Below are positions 8,380 to 17,064 of a stretch of DNA of 64,000 bases, piece after piece; within the stretch, counting starts at the first letter, position 1; the number at the start of each line of letters is the position of its first letter. Made by a program: the position numbers and the translations under genes. Source of the stretch: Spirochaetota bacterium (GTDB taxonomy: Bacteria; Spirochaetota; Brachyspiria; Brachyspirales; JACRPF01); the NCBI GenBank assembly GCA_016214035.1, contig JACRPF010000004.1, forward strand, positions 80,322 to 144,321, read 5' to 3'. The notes under the pieces were generated by a model. That model was given only the letters and a program-made list of their open reading frames with translations. It did no database searches and had not been told where the DNA came from.

Positions 8380-8401
8380 GAAACGCTCCTTATATGAGGG
8401 C

Positions 8402-8430
8402 ATTATACCCTAACGCGGCGTTACCGTCAA
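8402..8430 (-). promoter_or_regulatory. Sigma-70 type promoter for nuoN
   Basis: On the minus strand TTGACG (8430-8425), 17-base spacer and a consensus TATAAT (8407-8402). The transcript would start near 8395, giving a leader just long enough for the AGGAG site. Confidence 0.75.
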
Positions 8431-8478
8431 CCGATTTTCCTTAATGGTTTTTATCATGTAATCTCCTGCTTTTCATCC

Positions 8479-8506
8479 TTGACTGCATCAGTTTTATTTA
8501 TACAAT
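8479..8506 (+). promoter_or_regulatory. Promoter for a leaderless miaB transcript
   Basis: TTGACT (8479-8484), 16-base spacer, TACAAT (8501-8506), then exactly 6 bases to the ATG at 8513. Transcription should start at or within a base or two of the ATG. No Shine-Dalgarno is present. Confidence 0.75.
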
Positions 8507-8512
8507 GTGTCC

Positions 8513-9793
8513 ATGCCAAAAAGATTCTTCATGGAAACCTACGGCTGCCAGATGAACAAAGCCGATTCAGCGTCTATTCGCGGGCTGCTTATCGAGCGCG
8601 GGTTCACCGACGCCGAGGACATAACCAAAGCCGATGTGGTTATCATCAACACCTGCGTGGTGCGCGAACATGCGGAGAACCGTGTATATGCCAGACTCGG
8701 TTATTTCCGCCACATCAAGGAGCGCATCAACCCGGCGCTGAAAGTGGTGCTTACCGGCTGCCTCACCCGCTTCAACCGCGCAAAGCTTGAAGAGGAATAT
8801 GAGATTGATCTCATCGCCGACGTGTACAGCCAGGCCGAGCTTGCCGACTGCATCGCAAACGACAGCTATGCGACACAATCACTTTACCGTACTACAAATT
8901 ACAAATTCAAACCGTCTGAACTTGACCCCGACAATCCCATACGCGCATATGTTTCCATCACCCACGGATGCGACAATTGGTGCAGCTACTGCATCGTTCC
9001 GGCGGTTCGCGGCACCATGATAAGCCGCCCGGCTGATGATATCATCGATGAAGTGAAGCGGCTCTGCGATCTCGGCGTGAAAGAGATAACACTCCTCGGG
9101 CAGAACGTCAATTCATACGGCACCGACATCGGCGGAATGAAATTCGTCGACCTGCTCGAACGCATCGACAAGACCACGAGCGGACAGTGGATACGGTTCA
9201 TGACATCGCATCCGAAGGATTTTTCCAAAACTCTTGCCGATGCGGTCATCGACCTGCAGTCGCTCTGCGGCCATGTGCATCTGCCGCTTCAGTCGGGAAG
9301 CAACAGGATATTGTCGCTCATGGGGCGCTCGTATTCCCGCGAGGATTATCTTGAAAAGATCGGCTATCTCCGTTCACGAAAACCGGACTTCCCGCTTTCA
9401 ACTGACATCATCGTTGGATTTGCCGATGAAACCGATGCCGAATACGAAGAAACTGCATCGATGCTGCGCACGATCCGTTTTGAGGACGCGTATCTCTACC
9501 ACTACTCCGAGCGGAAAGGCTCACGGGCCGCGGAGAAAGGACTGCCGTGCGATGAAGCCACGGGGCGCGAACGGCTTGCGAAAATAATCGCACTGCAGCG
9601 CTCGCTTTCGGCGGATTCATTATCGCAGTGTATCGGAACAACAATGTCCGTGCTCATCGAATCGAAAGCGCGCGACGGCGGCATGATAGGCAGAAGCCGC
9701 GAGAACCGCATGGTCGTTGTGCCGGAGGGAAAAATAGGCGATATTGTCACGGTTACCGCGAAAGAGATCAAGGGACATACACTGATTGCATAG
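8513..9793 (+). CDS. miaB: tRNA (N6-isopentenyladenosine-37-C2)-methylthiotransferase MiaB
   Basis: Adds the 2-methylthio group to i6A37 of tRNAs reading UNN codons, using two [4Fe-4S] clusters. The 426-residue protein has the three N-terminal cluster cysteines C12 (YGCQMNK), C48 (NTCVV) and C83 (TGCL), the radical-SAM cysteines C153, C157 and C160 (CDNWCSYC), the LLGQNVNSYG segment and a C-terminal TRAM domain (about 365-426). The QMNKADS signature favours MiaB over RimO or MtaB. A GTG at 8507 would add two residues, but the promoter geometry (see 8479-8506) points to the ATG at 8513 as a leaderless start. Transcribed alone; convergent with the isomerase-like gene. Confidence 0.95.
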   Translation: MPKRFFMETYGCQMNKADSASIRGLLIERGFTDAEDITKADVVIINTCVVREHAENRVYARLGYFRHIKERINPALKVVLTGCLTRFNRAKLEEEYEIDLIADVYSQAELADCIANDSYATQSLYRTTNYKFKPSELDPDNPIRAYVSITHGCDNWCSYCIVPAVRGTMISRPADDIIDEVKRLCDLGVKEITLLGQNVNSYGTDIGGMKFVDLLERIDKTTSGQWIRFMTSHPKDFSKTLADAVIDLQSLCGHVHLPLQSGSNRILSLMGRSYSREDYLEKIGYLRSRKPDFPLSTDIIVGFADETDAEYEETASMLRTIRFEDAYLYHYSERKGSRAAEKGLPCDEATGRERLAKIIALQRSLSADSLSQCIGTTMSVLIESKARDGGMIGRSRENRMVVVPEGKIGDIVTVTAKEIKGHTLIA

Positions 9794-9812
9794 CGCGGGA
9801 GATATTCCGCGG

Positions 9813-10643
9813 TTACAGCACAATACCTTCATCCTTTGCAATGCCCCGTATGTGATCGGCGGCAAGGCGATAGTCGTCCGCGTTCGGAAGATGCTCGAGC
9901 ATGAGCGGGATATCGCCGAGTTTATTGAGTTCGCTGAGATACACGCGGTAATCAAGAACACCGAGTCCGGGGCGCACTTCATTGATATGCAGCGTAAGTT
10001 TCTCCTCAATGAGCGTATCCTTCGCGTGACAGGACTTGATATATCTCCCGAGTTTTCTGAAACATTCCCGCAGCATGGTACCGGTATCAAAATACCTTTC
10101 AGGACAATTGACGATATTCACCGGATCGAAATGAACGGCAAATTGTTTCCGGTTTATCGCCTTTATAAGTCGGAGATAACTTTCGGCGGAATCGGGGAAT
10201 ATCCACGGCATCGTTTCAAGTGTGTAGAACGCACGTGCCGGTTTTACCGCGTCGACTATCGACCGCACCGACGACACTATCATATCAAATGTCTCGCCGG
10301 ACAGATTATCCGGATGCGGTCCGTCCCACATTTTACCGCGCGCACCCGCGATGTTCACGCAGCAGCGCGCGCCGATGCGGTCCGCATGGGCAAGCATTGT
10401 CACGCATTTGTCGACGGCGTTCTTACGCTCATGCTCATCCTGGCTTATCGGATTGCTCCACGCGCCGCATTCCGCAATAATGATACCGGCTTGTTTCGCT
10501 GCCGCCTCATATTGTGCCGTCTCCGCATCGGACGCTTCTGGTCCGACCGGACAGTATGCCGCACGATAACCGAGCGTTATCACTTCCCGCGCCCACGACT
10601 CCGGGTCGGCATATTTCGCGAATAACGGTCCGCCAAGTCTCAT
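9813..10643 (-). CDS. Sugar phosphate isomerase/epimerase-like TIM-barrel protein
   Basis: About 276 residues of the xylose-isomerase-like (AP endonuclease 2) superfamily, which epimerises or isomerises sugars and their phosphates using a divalent metal. Likely metal ligands sit on successive strands: Glu in TLETMPW, Asp in HFDPVN, His in SCHAKD and Glu in MLEHL. The exact substrate cannot be read from the sequence. The ATG at 10643 (MRLGG) is chosen because AAGGAT lies upstream and the barrel begins there; the frame continues open to 10748 without family similarity. It runs in the same direction as GH10 gene upstream (gap about 250 bases, in which I see no gene) and opens the carbohydrate island. 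No signal peptide, so cytoplasmic. Confidence 0.8.
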   Translation of the reverse strand: MRLGGPLFAKYADPESWAREVITLGYRAAYCPVGPEASDAETAQYEAAAKQAGIIIAECGAWSNPISQDEHERKNAVDKCVTMLAHADRIGARCCVNIAGARGKMWDGPHPDNLSGETFDMIVSSVRSIVDAVKPARAFYTLETMPWIFPDSAESYLRLIKAINRKQFAVHFDPVNIVNCPERYFDTGTMLRECFRKLGRYIKSCHAKDTLIEEKLTLHINEVRPGLGVLDYRVYLSELNKLGDIPLMLEHLPNADDYRLAADHIRGIAKDEGIVL

Positions 10644-10893
10644 AGAAATCATCCTTAAACGCATTTGCTGATGCAACAATAATCGGGCAGTGCCGGAAAG
10701 CACATGTACACGACTCTGTTTTTCTTGTATCGCCATAGTATACGGCATTCAAGACATAACGCGAAAAAAAACGATATAACACCGGCATCGCGTCAAACGG
10801 CAGTCAGCATATCCGGCTTGTGGAGATCACGAACACATTGTATGAGGCGTGCACCTCCGGAAAAGAGGAGGCGGATCGCCGCCGTGCCGTGCA

Positions 10894-12207
10894 CTATTCA
10901 TTCAACACAAACCGGAACAGGTTTAGATTACCTTTTGACAACTGCAGTGAACGCGTAAACGTCTGCGCGCCGGCCTTTATTTTGACTTCATATTCGCCGA
11001 AAAAGCCGCGGAATTTATTGACAGCGCCCTGCTGATACGCAAGTCCGGTATCCGTGCGCCACTGTTTCTTTATCAGGTTCTGAATTGCCAGGTAGGCGGG
11101 TTTTGGCGTCATATCGAAATTCACAAGTCCCGCACGCAGGGAATTCTCGCCGTGCTCGCTTCCCAATGGCGCGAACGCCGCAGTGCCGTCCACCAGGTTC
11201 CACCACGTTGCACCGTTGACAGCCGGATGACTGAACCAGAGACGGTACAGCTTTTCGGTAACAAACCGCTGGAACTCATCACCGTCGCCGAGGTCGCGCC
11301 GGCTGATGATGCTCACTTCCGAGAAGTTTATCGGGAGCCCCAGCTTCGCGTACTGGTCGAGTATGCGGAAAAGATATACGGGATTCATGAACTGGCTTGC
11401 GTATTGGAGCTGCCCTTCGAACATATGATACTGGAGCCCCAGCGCGTTGACCGCATACCCGCGGTCGAGCAGCGATTTCACCAGGAGATACACCGGCGAG
11501 TAGCTTTTGCTGAAATGATACCACATCCGGTCATCATTGTACGTACGCACACAGTCGGGAAAATACTGAGCGGCAAGCGTGAACGCGAGTTCCACATGGT
11601 TCTCCGGCATTACATGCTGTCTCGTGCCGATGGCCATAGTCTGCGCCTCGTTGCAGACATCCCATATCTTAATGCGCCCGGCGTAGCGGTCAGCTATTTC
11701 TCTGAAGCGCTGCCGTATGCGCCGTTCCATCACCGCGTTGTCATCCGAGAGCCATTCGGGACGGAAGAGATGCCACAGCAGCGGATGCCCTTTGGGCGTT
11801 ATTCTGTTCTTCTCGCAGAACTCAAGACACAGGTCCGGCTGCGGACGGCGGTATATCGGCTCTGTGGTTTTTGCGAAACGCAGATGACCGTCCTTCGGCT
11901 CGAGGTCCGACCAGTATAGTGGGACCACCGCAAGATTGAAAAGGTCGCGGAATAATTCCTCGTAGCGGGCGTTCTGCTCTGCGGACGGGAACTGCTCCAG
12001 CATGAACGCATTGCATCCGAACTGGAATTCATGGCGCATGTGCTTCAGCGTTATGTCCGCCGACGGCACCGGTTTCCCGGCAGCGTCGACGAGGCTTATC
12101 TCGCCGAAACCTTTTCTGTTGGTCTCAATCCCATTCTCGATGCGGTAATCGATCTCCGGATCGTCACGCTTCAGATACTGTGCGAGCTTCTGTGCCAATT
12201 CATTCAT
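10894..12207 (-). CDS. Glycoside hydrolase family 10 (xylanase-like), cytoplasmic
   Basis: A 437-residue GH10 protein; the family mostly cleaves beta-1,4-xylan or xylo-oligosaccharides by a retaining mechanism. The acid/base Glu187 lies in IWDVCNEAQ and the nucleophile Glu297 in NFSEVSI. GHPLLWH (about 140-146) and the WWNLVDG segment also match the family. Residues about 33-68 form a beta-rich N-terminal segment (EISLVDAAGKPVP) before the barrel, often seen in GH10 proteins of this kind. There is no signal peptide, so it probably acts on imported oligosaccharides. AAGGAG precedes the ATG. It lies just downstream of the ABC-2 pair (25 bases), so co-transcription is possible. Confidence 0.88.
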   Translation of the reverse strand: MNELAQKLAQYLKRDDPEIDYRIENGIETNRKGFGEISLVDAAGKPVPSADITLKHMRHEFQFGCNAFMLEQFPSAEQNARYEELFRDLFNLAVVPLYWSDLEPKDGHLRFAKTTEPIYRRPQPDLCLEFCEKNRITPKGHPLLWHLFRPEWLSDDNAVMERRIRQRFREIADRYAGRIKIWDVCNEAQTMAIGTRQHVMPENHVELAFTLAAQYFPDCVRTYNDDRMWYHFSKSYSPVYLLVKSLLDRGYAVNALGLQYHMFEGQLQYASQFMNPVYLFRILDQYAKLGLPINFSEVSIISRRDLGDGDEFQRFVTEKLYRLWFSHPAVNGATWWNLVDGTAAFAPLGSEHGENSLRAGLVNFDMTPKPAYLAIQNLIKKQWRTDTGLAYQQGAVNKFRGFFGEYEVKIKAGAQTFTRSLQLSKGNLNLFRFVLNE

Positions 12208-12231
12208 GCGCGGCTCCTTTGATACAAGCTG

Positions 12232-13068
12232 TTACACGATCTCTTCACGCTGGAAGCGGACGAACAAAAGAACGCAGCAGATGATGCAGTAGACCCCGAT
12301 GTTCGCGATAGGGAACAGTACATTGCCCGTGATGATCACTGCCGCCGGATCGATGAACGACGATGCAGCCGATGCAAGCGCACCGGACTTGGGCCAGAAC
12401 CAGTAGACGAACTTCCACCAGGTCATATCATCCTGCCCCGCCTGCTGGAGCATCGACTTCAATGCGGCAGAACGTGCTGCCTGCGCTATGCCGTCGAAGA
12501 TGAACGCCATGGCGGTGACGCCGAAGACGCAGAGGAAGGCGAAAATATCGGGAACAAGAAGACTTAAGAGGCTCACTGACAGAATGACGAATAGCACATT
12601 GAGAATACTCATCACCGAAGCGGCGATATAGCCGGGACTTACCGAACCGGCATGCTGAAGATGTATCAGGAGTATGGCGCAGTGCAGCACCGCCATGAAC
12701 GCCGACAGGAGCAGCCAGAGCCCGGCGATTTTGCCGAGAAGATAATGGAGTCGCGTCACGGGCTTCGACAGTATGAACGCCTGCATCCCCTCATCGCGGT
12801 CGCGCCGGAACATGCGCATCGAGAGCAGTCCCGCGATGAGCATCACCGCACCTGAGACGATGACAAAAACAGCCTGCAGTATCTGCACGGCGAAATTGCC
12901 GCCGCTCACGCTCTGTCCGTTGATCATCATCTTGGTATTCCAGCAGCCGCGCACCATGAACACCAGAAAAAGACAGAGACAGAACAGGATGATGAAACTT
13001 TTCTGACGGACCACATCGGCGATGGTGATGCGCGCAACACCGATGATCTTATTCCACGCGTTTTTCAT
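12232..13068 (-). CDS. ABC-2 type transporter permease
   Basis: A 278-residue integral membrane protein with about six hydrophobic segments (about 25-42, 63-83, 110-135, 145-170, 175-195 and 245-270). The N-terminus (ARITIADVVRQKSF) and the cytoplasmic FRRDRDEGMQAFILSKPVTR loop after helix 2 are typical of ABC-2 permeases of the NosY/ABC2 type. Its start overlaps the stop of the ATPase gene by 4 bases (ATGA), so the two form an export or membrane-remodelling transporter. The substrate is not evident; the flanking sugar genes are on the same strand but this class is usually not a sugar importer. Confidence 0.85.
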   Translation of the reverse strand: MKNAWNKIIGVARITIADVVRQKSFIILFCLCLFLVFMVRGCWNTKMMINGQSVSGGNFAVQILQAVFVIVSGAVMLIAGLLSMRMFRRDRDEGMQAFILSKPVTRLHYLLGKIAGLWLLLSAFMAVLHCAILLIHLQHAGSVSPGYIAASVMSILNVLFVILSVSLLSLLVPDIFAFLCVFGVTAMAFIFDGIAQAARSAALKSMLQQAGQDDMTWWKFVYWFWPKSGALASAASSFIDPAAVIITGNVLFPIANIGVYCIICCVLLFVRFQREEIV

Positions 13069-13799
13069 ATCGATGCTCCCGTCCGTGCTGTGACAAGCCG
13101 CACAAAGACATCCTCAAGCGATTCGCCGTCCTTGACGATGGCCGCTATCGTATCCTTAACGAGTACCTTACCGCGGTCGATGATAAGCGCCGCATCGCAG
13201 ACTTTTTCAACTTCAGAAAGCAGATGCGAATTAAGAAGTATCGTCATCCCTTTTGCCTTAAGCGATTCAAGGATGACGCGTATCTCACGTATGCCGATGG
13301 GGTCGAGCCCTGAGGTAGGCTCATCAAGGATGAGTATATGCGGATCGCCCACAAGCGCCGCCGCAAGTGCTATACGCTGAGCCATGCCCTTGGAACAGGT
13401 ACCGAGCGGTACGTTCTCCTTGCCCTTCATGCCGACATTCTCGATGACGGCGTGGCAGCGTGCGGGCGCATCTTTCGGCGGTATGCCGAGGAGCCGTGCA
13501 CATCGCATGAGATAGCGGTAACAGGTAAGGTGCGCGGGAATGCGAACGTTCTCCGGCAGATACCCGATGCTTTCCCGGGCGCGCGGATTGGTGCTCGGTA
13601 CACCGTTGATGGTGACCGCTCCGTCGGATGCGCGGGTAAAATCGAGGAGAAGCCGAACAAGCGTGGTCTTACCGGCTCCGTTGGGACCGAGGAGCGCAAC
13701 GCATTCTCCCTTCTTCACGGAGAACGAGACGTTATCGACGGCGGTTAGCGTGCCGAATCGTTTGGTTACGGAATCGTAGGAAAGTATTGTTTCATTCAT
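13065..13799 (-). CDS. ABC transporter ATP-binding protein (ABC-2 partner)
   Basis: A 244-residue ATPase that energises the permease encoded immediately downstream. Visible motifs are Walker A GPNGAGKTT (about 38-46), a signature reading CSKGMAQRIALA (LSGGQ variant, as in CcmA/NosF-like ATPases), Walker B ILILDEPTSGLDP and a switch histidine in LLNSHLL. The C-terminal SLEDVFVRL is typical of ABC-2 ATPases. The ATG at 13799 lacks a Shine-Dalgarno, but TTGACA-17-TACACT ends 7 bases before it, so translation is probably from a leaderless message. The open frame to 13835 would include the promoter and is rejected. Confidence 0.9.
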   Translation of the reverse strand: MNETILSYDSVTKRFGTLTAVDNVSFSVKKGECVALLGPNGAGKTTLVRLLLDFTRASDGAVTINGVPSTNPRARESIGYLPENVRIPAHLTCYRYLMRCARLLGIPPKDAPARCHAVIENVGMKGKENVPLGTCSKGMAQRIALAAALVGDPHILILDEPTSGLDPIGIREIRVILESLKAKGMTILLNSHLLSEVEKVCDAALIIDRGKVLVKDTIAAIVKDGESLEDVFVRLVTARTGASI

Positions 13800-13806
13800 A
13801 GAACGC

Positions 13807-13835
13807 AGTGTAGCCTGCGTGAACCGGTCTGTCAA
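13807..13835 (-). promoter_or_regulatory. Promoter for a leaderless ABC ATPase transcript
   Basis: On the minus strand TTGACA (13835-13830), 17-base spacer, TACACT (13812-13807), 7 bases, then ATG at 13799. Confidence 0.7.
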
Positions 13836-13871
13836 GTGGGCGTCGCTGCCTGTCGGCAGTCCACGTTACGC

Positions 13872-15173
13872 TTACCGAAGATAATCGAGCAATCCGCCCT
13901 CCGCGGCGATTATCTCATCGGTCATCTTACGTATATCATCGAGTGTTGCGCTTGCCGCGGTGAGCGGATCGAGCGCACAGGCGAGGAACGCGCTTTCTTT
14001 CTTCTTCGTGCGGAACGCCTCGACGGCTAATTCCTGAACGGCTATATTCGTCATATTGATCGCTGCGCATTGCGGCGGAAGTTTTCCCGCATACACGGGG
14101 CGTACACCGTGACGGTCGGCTATGCAGGGCACCTCGACGCACGACTGTGCCGGAAGATTCTCAATGAGTCCCGTGTTCATCACATTGCCGCCGAACACGA
14201 ACGGGCTGCCGGTGACGATGCCCTCTACGATGCGTGACGCATATTCCTCGGATGTCGTCTTCGTCAGTTTATCCTTTCCGCCAATCCAGCGAAACACATC
14301 GCGCGGCCGTTCGCCCGCCTTTTCGGACGGGTTCTTAATGAACCGGTGTTCTTCCAACGCGTAAGCATCCATGGCCGCTTTTGTGCGCATGAAATACGGT
14401 ACATACTCGGCATTGTGTCGGCTCGATTCGGTGATGAAATATCCGAAGTGGCGCATCATCTCAAAACGGATGCGGTCCTTCGCGAGAATATCGGGCTTAT
14501 TGAGGCAATCACGAACGGCGGGATACAGGTCGTTGCCGTTGATGTGTTTGTATTCGAGTATCCACGCCTGATGATTGATTCCTGCAACCGTCGCCATCAC
14601 GTCCGCCGGGGGCACGCCGATATATTTCGCCAGTTCGTTCGCGGTATGCTGCACGGAATGACAGAGACCCACGTTCTTCACCGACGACATCGTGGAATGC
14701 ATCCAGGTAAGCATCGCCATGGGGTTGGTGTAATTGAGGAGCATCGCATCCGGGCAGAGCTCCTCGACGGCGCGGCAGATATCGTGCATGACGGGCGCGG
14801 TACGGAGAAAGCGGAACACGCCGCCCACCCCGACGGTATCGCCCACGTTCTGGCGCACGCCGTATTTCGCGGGTATGGCTATCTCCGCCTTGTACGATTC
14901 GCTGTCATACGCCTGGCCACCCACGGCAATCGATGTTACCACGACATCGGCCCCGGAAAGCAGCTTGCGGTAGTCGGTATGTTTCTCAATACGCGCAGTC
15001 AGCTTATTATGCGCGATGAACGCGGTAAGGAAATCCGAGGTCTCGTCAAGTGCCGTTTTATTGATATCGCAGAGCGCGATGACGCTGTCGGCAAGCGATT
15101 CTATCGAAAGCATGTCCCGTGCCAGTTTCGGACCGAAAGCGCTTCCCGCGCCGATGATGACTATCTTTGCCAT
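13872..15173 (-). CDS. Glycoside hydrolase family 4, alpha-galactosidase-like
   Basis: A 433-residue GH4 enzyme; the family hydrolyses glycosides by an NAD+- and divalent-metal-dependent oxidation-elimination mechanism. It shows the Rossmann GxGSAFGP motif (8-15), LLNYTNPMA (145-153), the metal-binding Cys171-His172 in the tetrad CHSV and His201 in INHQAW. The CHSV tetrad is the form usually seen in alpha-galactosidases rather than in phospho-glycosidases (CN-P or CD-P), so an unphosphorylated alpha-galactoside is the best guess; alpha-glucuronide cannot be ruled out. GGAGGC precedes the ATG. It is divergent from an AraC regulator, and an inverted repeat lies between them. Cytoplasmic (no signal peptide). 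Confidence 0.88.
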   Translation of the reverse strand: MAKIVIIGAGSAFGPKLARDMLSIESLADSVIALCDINKTALDETSDFLTAFIAHNKLTARIEKHTDYRKLLSGADVVVTSIAVGGQAYDSESYKAEIAIPAKYGVRQNVGDTVGVGGVFRFLRTAPVMHDICRAVEELCPDAMLLNYTNPMAMLTWMHSTMSSVKNVGLCHSVQHTANELAKYIGVPPADVMATVAGINHQAWILEYKHINGNDLYPAVRDCLNKPDILAKDRIRFEMMRHFGYFITESSRHNAEYVPYFMRTKAAMDAYALEEHRFIKNPSEKAGERPRDVFRWIGGKDKLTKTTSEEYASRIVEGIVTGSPFVFGGNVMNTGLIENLPAQSCVEVPCIADRHGVRPVYAGKLPPQCAAINMTNIAVQELAVEAFRTKKKESAFLACALDPLTAASATLDDIRKMTDEIIAAEGGLLDYLR

Positions 15174-15186
15174 AAAAGCCTCCGCT

Positions 15187-15213
15187 ATCGTGATGCCATA
15201 CTATACTCACGAT
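15187..15213. promoter_or_regulatory. Inverted-repeat operator candidate between GH4 and AraC genes
   Basis: Perfect 7-bp inverted repeat ATCGTGA (15187-15193) / TCACGAT (15207-15213) with 13 bases between. The central part includes TATAGT on the minus strand, a likely GH4 -10, so a bound protein would cover the GH4 promoter. A CCCGCGCGGG palindrome follows at 15215-15224. Confidence 0.5.
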
Positions 15214-15249
15214 GCCCGCGCGGGGGTATAGATAAAATGGGAAATATGT

Positions 15250-15255
15250 TAGAAT
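15250..15255 (+). promoter_or_regulatory. -10 element 6 bases before an AraC start
   Basis: TAGAAT at 15250-15255 followed by 6 bases and the ATG at 15262. The -35 region (about 15227-15233) is poor, which fits activator dependence. No Shine-Dalgarno lies before the ATG. Confidence 0.45.
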
Positions 15256-15261
15256 TGGTAT

Positions 15262-16095
15262 ATGGCAACAAGCACCCCCGAAACGTCACGCGCGCGGTTT
15301 ACATTCGGACGCGGCGACCGCTACTGGATAGGCTGCGGCATCCTCACGCACCGGCCCGCCGACGCCGTACGGTACTCCACCACCCGCGGATTCCCCGACT
15401 TCCGCATCCTCTATCTGATTGAGGGCGGCGGCGAATATGTGAGTACCGCGGGAGAACGGCATCCGCTAAAACCCGGATCGCTCATCATCCGTCAGCCGGA
15501 TATCGACCATACGGTCACCCACGAACGCGGACGGGCGTGGAGTGAATTCTATATGGTCATACCGCCGTTCCTTGCAACATCGTTTCAGGAATCCGGCGTC
15601 ATCCCGTCACGCGATTTTTATGACATCGGCATCGACGATGATTCCCGCGCCGCGATAGCAGGTATCATACGTGTGGTGCAGGAAGCGCGCTCATGCTCCG
15701 CGGTATTCGCCGAGGTGTGCGGCCTCTTCGAATATTTCACACGGCGCGAGATCATCAACAGCGGACGCGCGGACGATGCACGGCGCATTGAGCAGGCGAA
15801 AAACCTTCTCACACGCGACCTCGGCAGATCGCTCTCCATGGAGGATGTTGCACGACGCATCGGCATGGGATACGAGACATTCCGCCGCATGTTCAAGGAC
15901 GCCGTCGGAGTTGCGCCGAAGGAATACCGTCTCCGGAAAAAACTCGCGCGCGCGGAAACACTCCTTATGGACCGGAGATATTCCGTATCCGCGGTAAGCG
16001 AGATGCTCGGCTATCCCGACGTGTTCTGTTTCTCACGTCAGTTCCGGGCGCATCTGCATATGACTCCGCGTGAATACCGCAGGATGTTCGGATAG
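15262..16095 (+). CDS. AraC family transcriptional regulator (GH4-linked)
   Basis: A 277-residue regulator with an N-terminal cupin-like sensor domain (about 20-110; FRILYLIEGGGEYV, then PGSLIIRQPDIDH) and a C-terminal double helix-turn-helix (about 177-277). In the latter SMEDVARRIGMGYETFRRMFK forms the first and VSAVSEMLGYPDVFCFSRQFR the second helix-turn-helix, ending with the family PREYRR. It is divergent from the GH4 gene with an 88-base shared region that carries an inverted repeat, so it probably controls GH4 in response to a sugar. The start has no ribosome site but has a -10 element 6 bases ahead, like the other two AraC genes here. Confidence 0.92.
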   Translation: MATSTPETSRARFTFGRGDRYWIGCGILTHRPADAVRYSTTRGFPDFRILYLIEGGGEYVSTAGERHPLKPGSLIIRQPDIDHTVTHERGRAWSEFYMVIPPFLATSFQESGVIPSRDFYDIGIDDDSRAAIAGIIRVVQEARSCSAVFAEVCGLFEYFTRREIINSGRADDARRIEQAKNLLTRDLGRSLSMEDVARRIGMGYETFRRMFKDAVGVAPKEYRLRKKLARAETLLMDRRYSVSAVSEMLGYPDVFCFSRQFRAHLHMTPREYRRMFG

Positions 16096-16102
16096 AGAAC
16101 AG

Positions 16103-16954
16103 CTACATGTGCATTGTTTCCCTATAAGCACGCGGCGTCATCCCCTTCATACGCTTGAACAATTTTGAAAAATAGTATTGATCCGCTATACCCGACTCCT
16201 CGCCTGCATCGGCTATCGGAAGCGATGTGGTCGTCAAAAGTACTGCGGCACGTTCAATGCGTTCCCGTATAACGAATTCCATCGGAGACATGCCGTAATG
16301 CTTTTTGAATAACCTGCACAGCGTTGAGCGGCTCATCCCGCTCGTTTCGCAGAAACCGTCCACGGAATAATCGCCTGCCGGATCGCGCTTCACCTGTTCA
16401 CAGATCGACATTATCGCTTTCGGCAAGACTTCACCGCCGCCCGTATTTCGCATCACCTGCAGCAGTTCCCGTACGATGATACGCGCAAGCGATCGCACAT
16501 GTACGGCGTCGAGATCACGGCGCCAGCACGACGCCGTATATTCTATCGCATGCGTGAATGCGGGATGCGGCACAAGAGTACCGAAGAATACATTGTCCAC
16601 TCCGGGGAATACAGCATCGACACGGGAGCTGACGCCGAACAGCCGATGCCGCCTGTCGTGCGCAATTTCCAGGACAAGCGGCGCATTATGAGCATGATCG
16701 GGAATTATATGCACGCCGCCGAGCAGCAGCGGGCGTCTGCCCTCGGGTACATACGTGATGGTACGGCGCCATGGAAGGAAGTAGAACAAACCTTCTGTAA
16801 GAGCATACTTTTTGTCATTGACGACAGCATACCCGTGCCCTCTTTTGCACCAGAGCAGCATCCGCGATTCTACCGGACCATGCGGGCCGAGCTGTTCTGT
16901 CAGCGAGGCATAATTAGCATGGAGTACTGCGGCATGTGGCCAGACGATGTTCAT
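16103..16954 (-). CDS. AraC family transcriptional regulator (UroD-linked)
   Basis: A 283-residue AraC protein. The N-terminal sensor domain (about 5-110) contains the RMLLWCKRGHGYAVV and FYFLPWRRTI strands; the C-terminal DNA-binding domain (about 185-283) contains SVDGFCETSGMSRSTLCRLFK and IADAGEESGIADQYYFSKLFK and ends in MTPRAYRE. I chose the ATG at 16954 rather than the upstream ATG (17008) or GTG (17023), because a full promoter TTGTAA-16-TATAAT ends exactly 6 bases before it, and longer versions would overlap that promoter. Divergent from the UroD-like gene, its likely target. Converges with the other AraC gene, ending only 7 bases from it. Confidence 0.9.
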   Translation of the reverse strand: MNIVWPHAAVLHANYASLTEQLGPHGPVESRMLLWCKRGHGYAVVNDKKYALTEGLFYFLPWRRTITYVPEGRRPLLLGGVHIIPDHAHNAPLVLEIAHDRRHRLFGVSSRVDAVFPGVDNVFFGTLVPHPAFTHAIEYTASCWRRDLDAVHVRSLARIIVRELLQVMRNTGGGEVLPKAIMSICEQVKRDPAGDYSVDGFCETSGMSRSTLCRLFKKHYGMSPMEFVIRERIERAAVLLTTTSLPIADAGEESGIADQYYFSKLFKRMKGMTPRAYRETMHM

Positions 16955-16960
16955 ACGCCG

Positions 16961-16988
16961 ATTATAATCCCGTGACACAAAATTACAA
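16961..16988 (-). promoter_or_regulatory. Promoter for a leaderless AraC transcript
   Basis: On the minus strand TTGTAA (16988-16983), 16-base spacer, consensus TATAAT (16966-16961), 6 bases, ATG at 16954. No Shine-Dalgarno. Confidence 0.72.
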
Positions 16989-17064
16989 ATACTGATATTC
17001 CACTCCATTGTCTTTCCATTCACCGGAATTACCTTAGTACCATATCGTTGACAAGGAGTTTTTC

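Noticed and set aside
9794..9812. Intrinsic terminator between miaB and the isomerase-like gene
   Set aside because: A short imperfect CGCGGGA/TTCCGCG hairpin exists but there is no T run on either strand.
11152..11919. 255-codon plus-strand frame opposite GH10
   Set aside because: Shadow; GH10 catalytic motifs are on the minus strand.
13800..13835. In-frame extension of the ABC ATPase
   Set aside because: It would translate through a promoter whose -10 lies 7 bases before the ATG at 13799.
14346..15422. 358-codon plus-strand frame opposite GH4 and overlapping the AraC start
   Set aside because: Antisense to a well-supported GH4 gene and crosses the intergenic promoter region.
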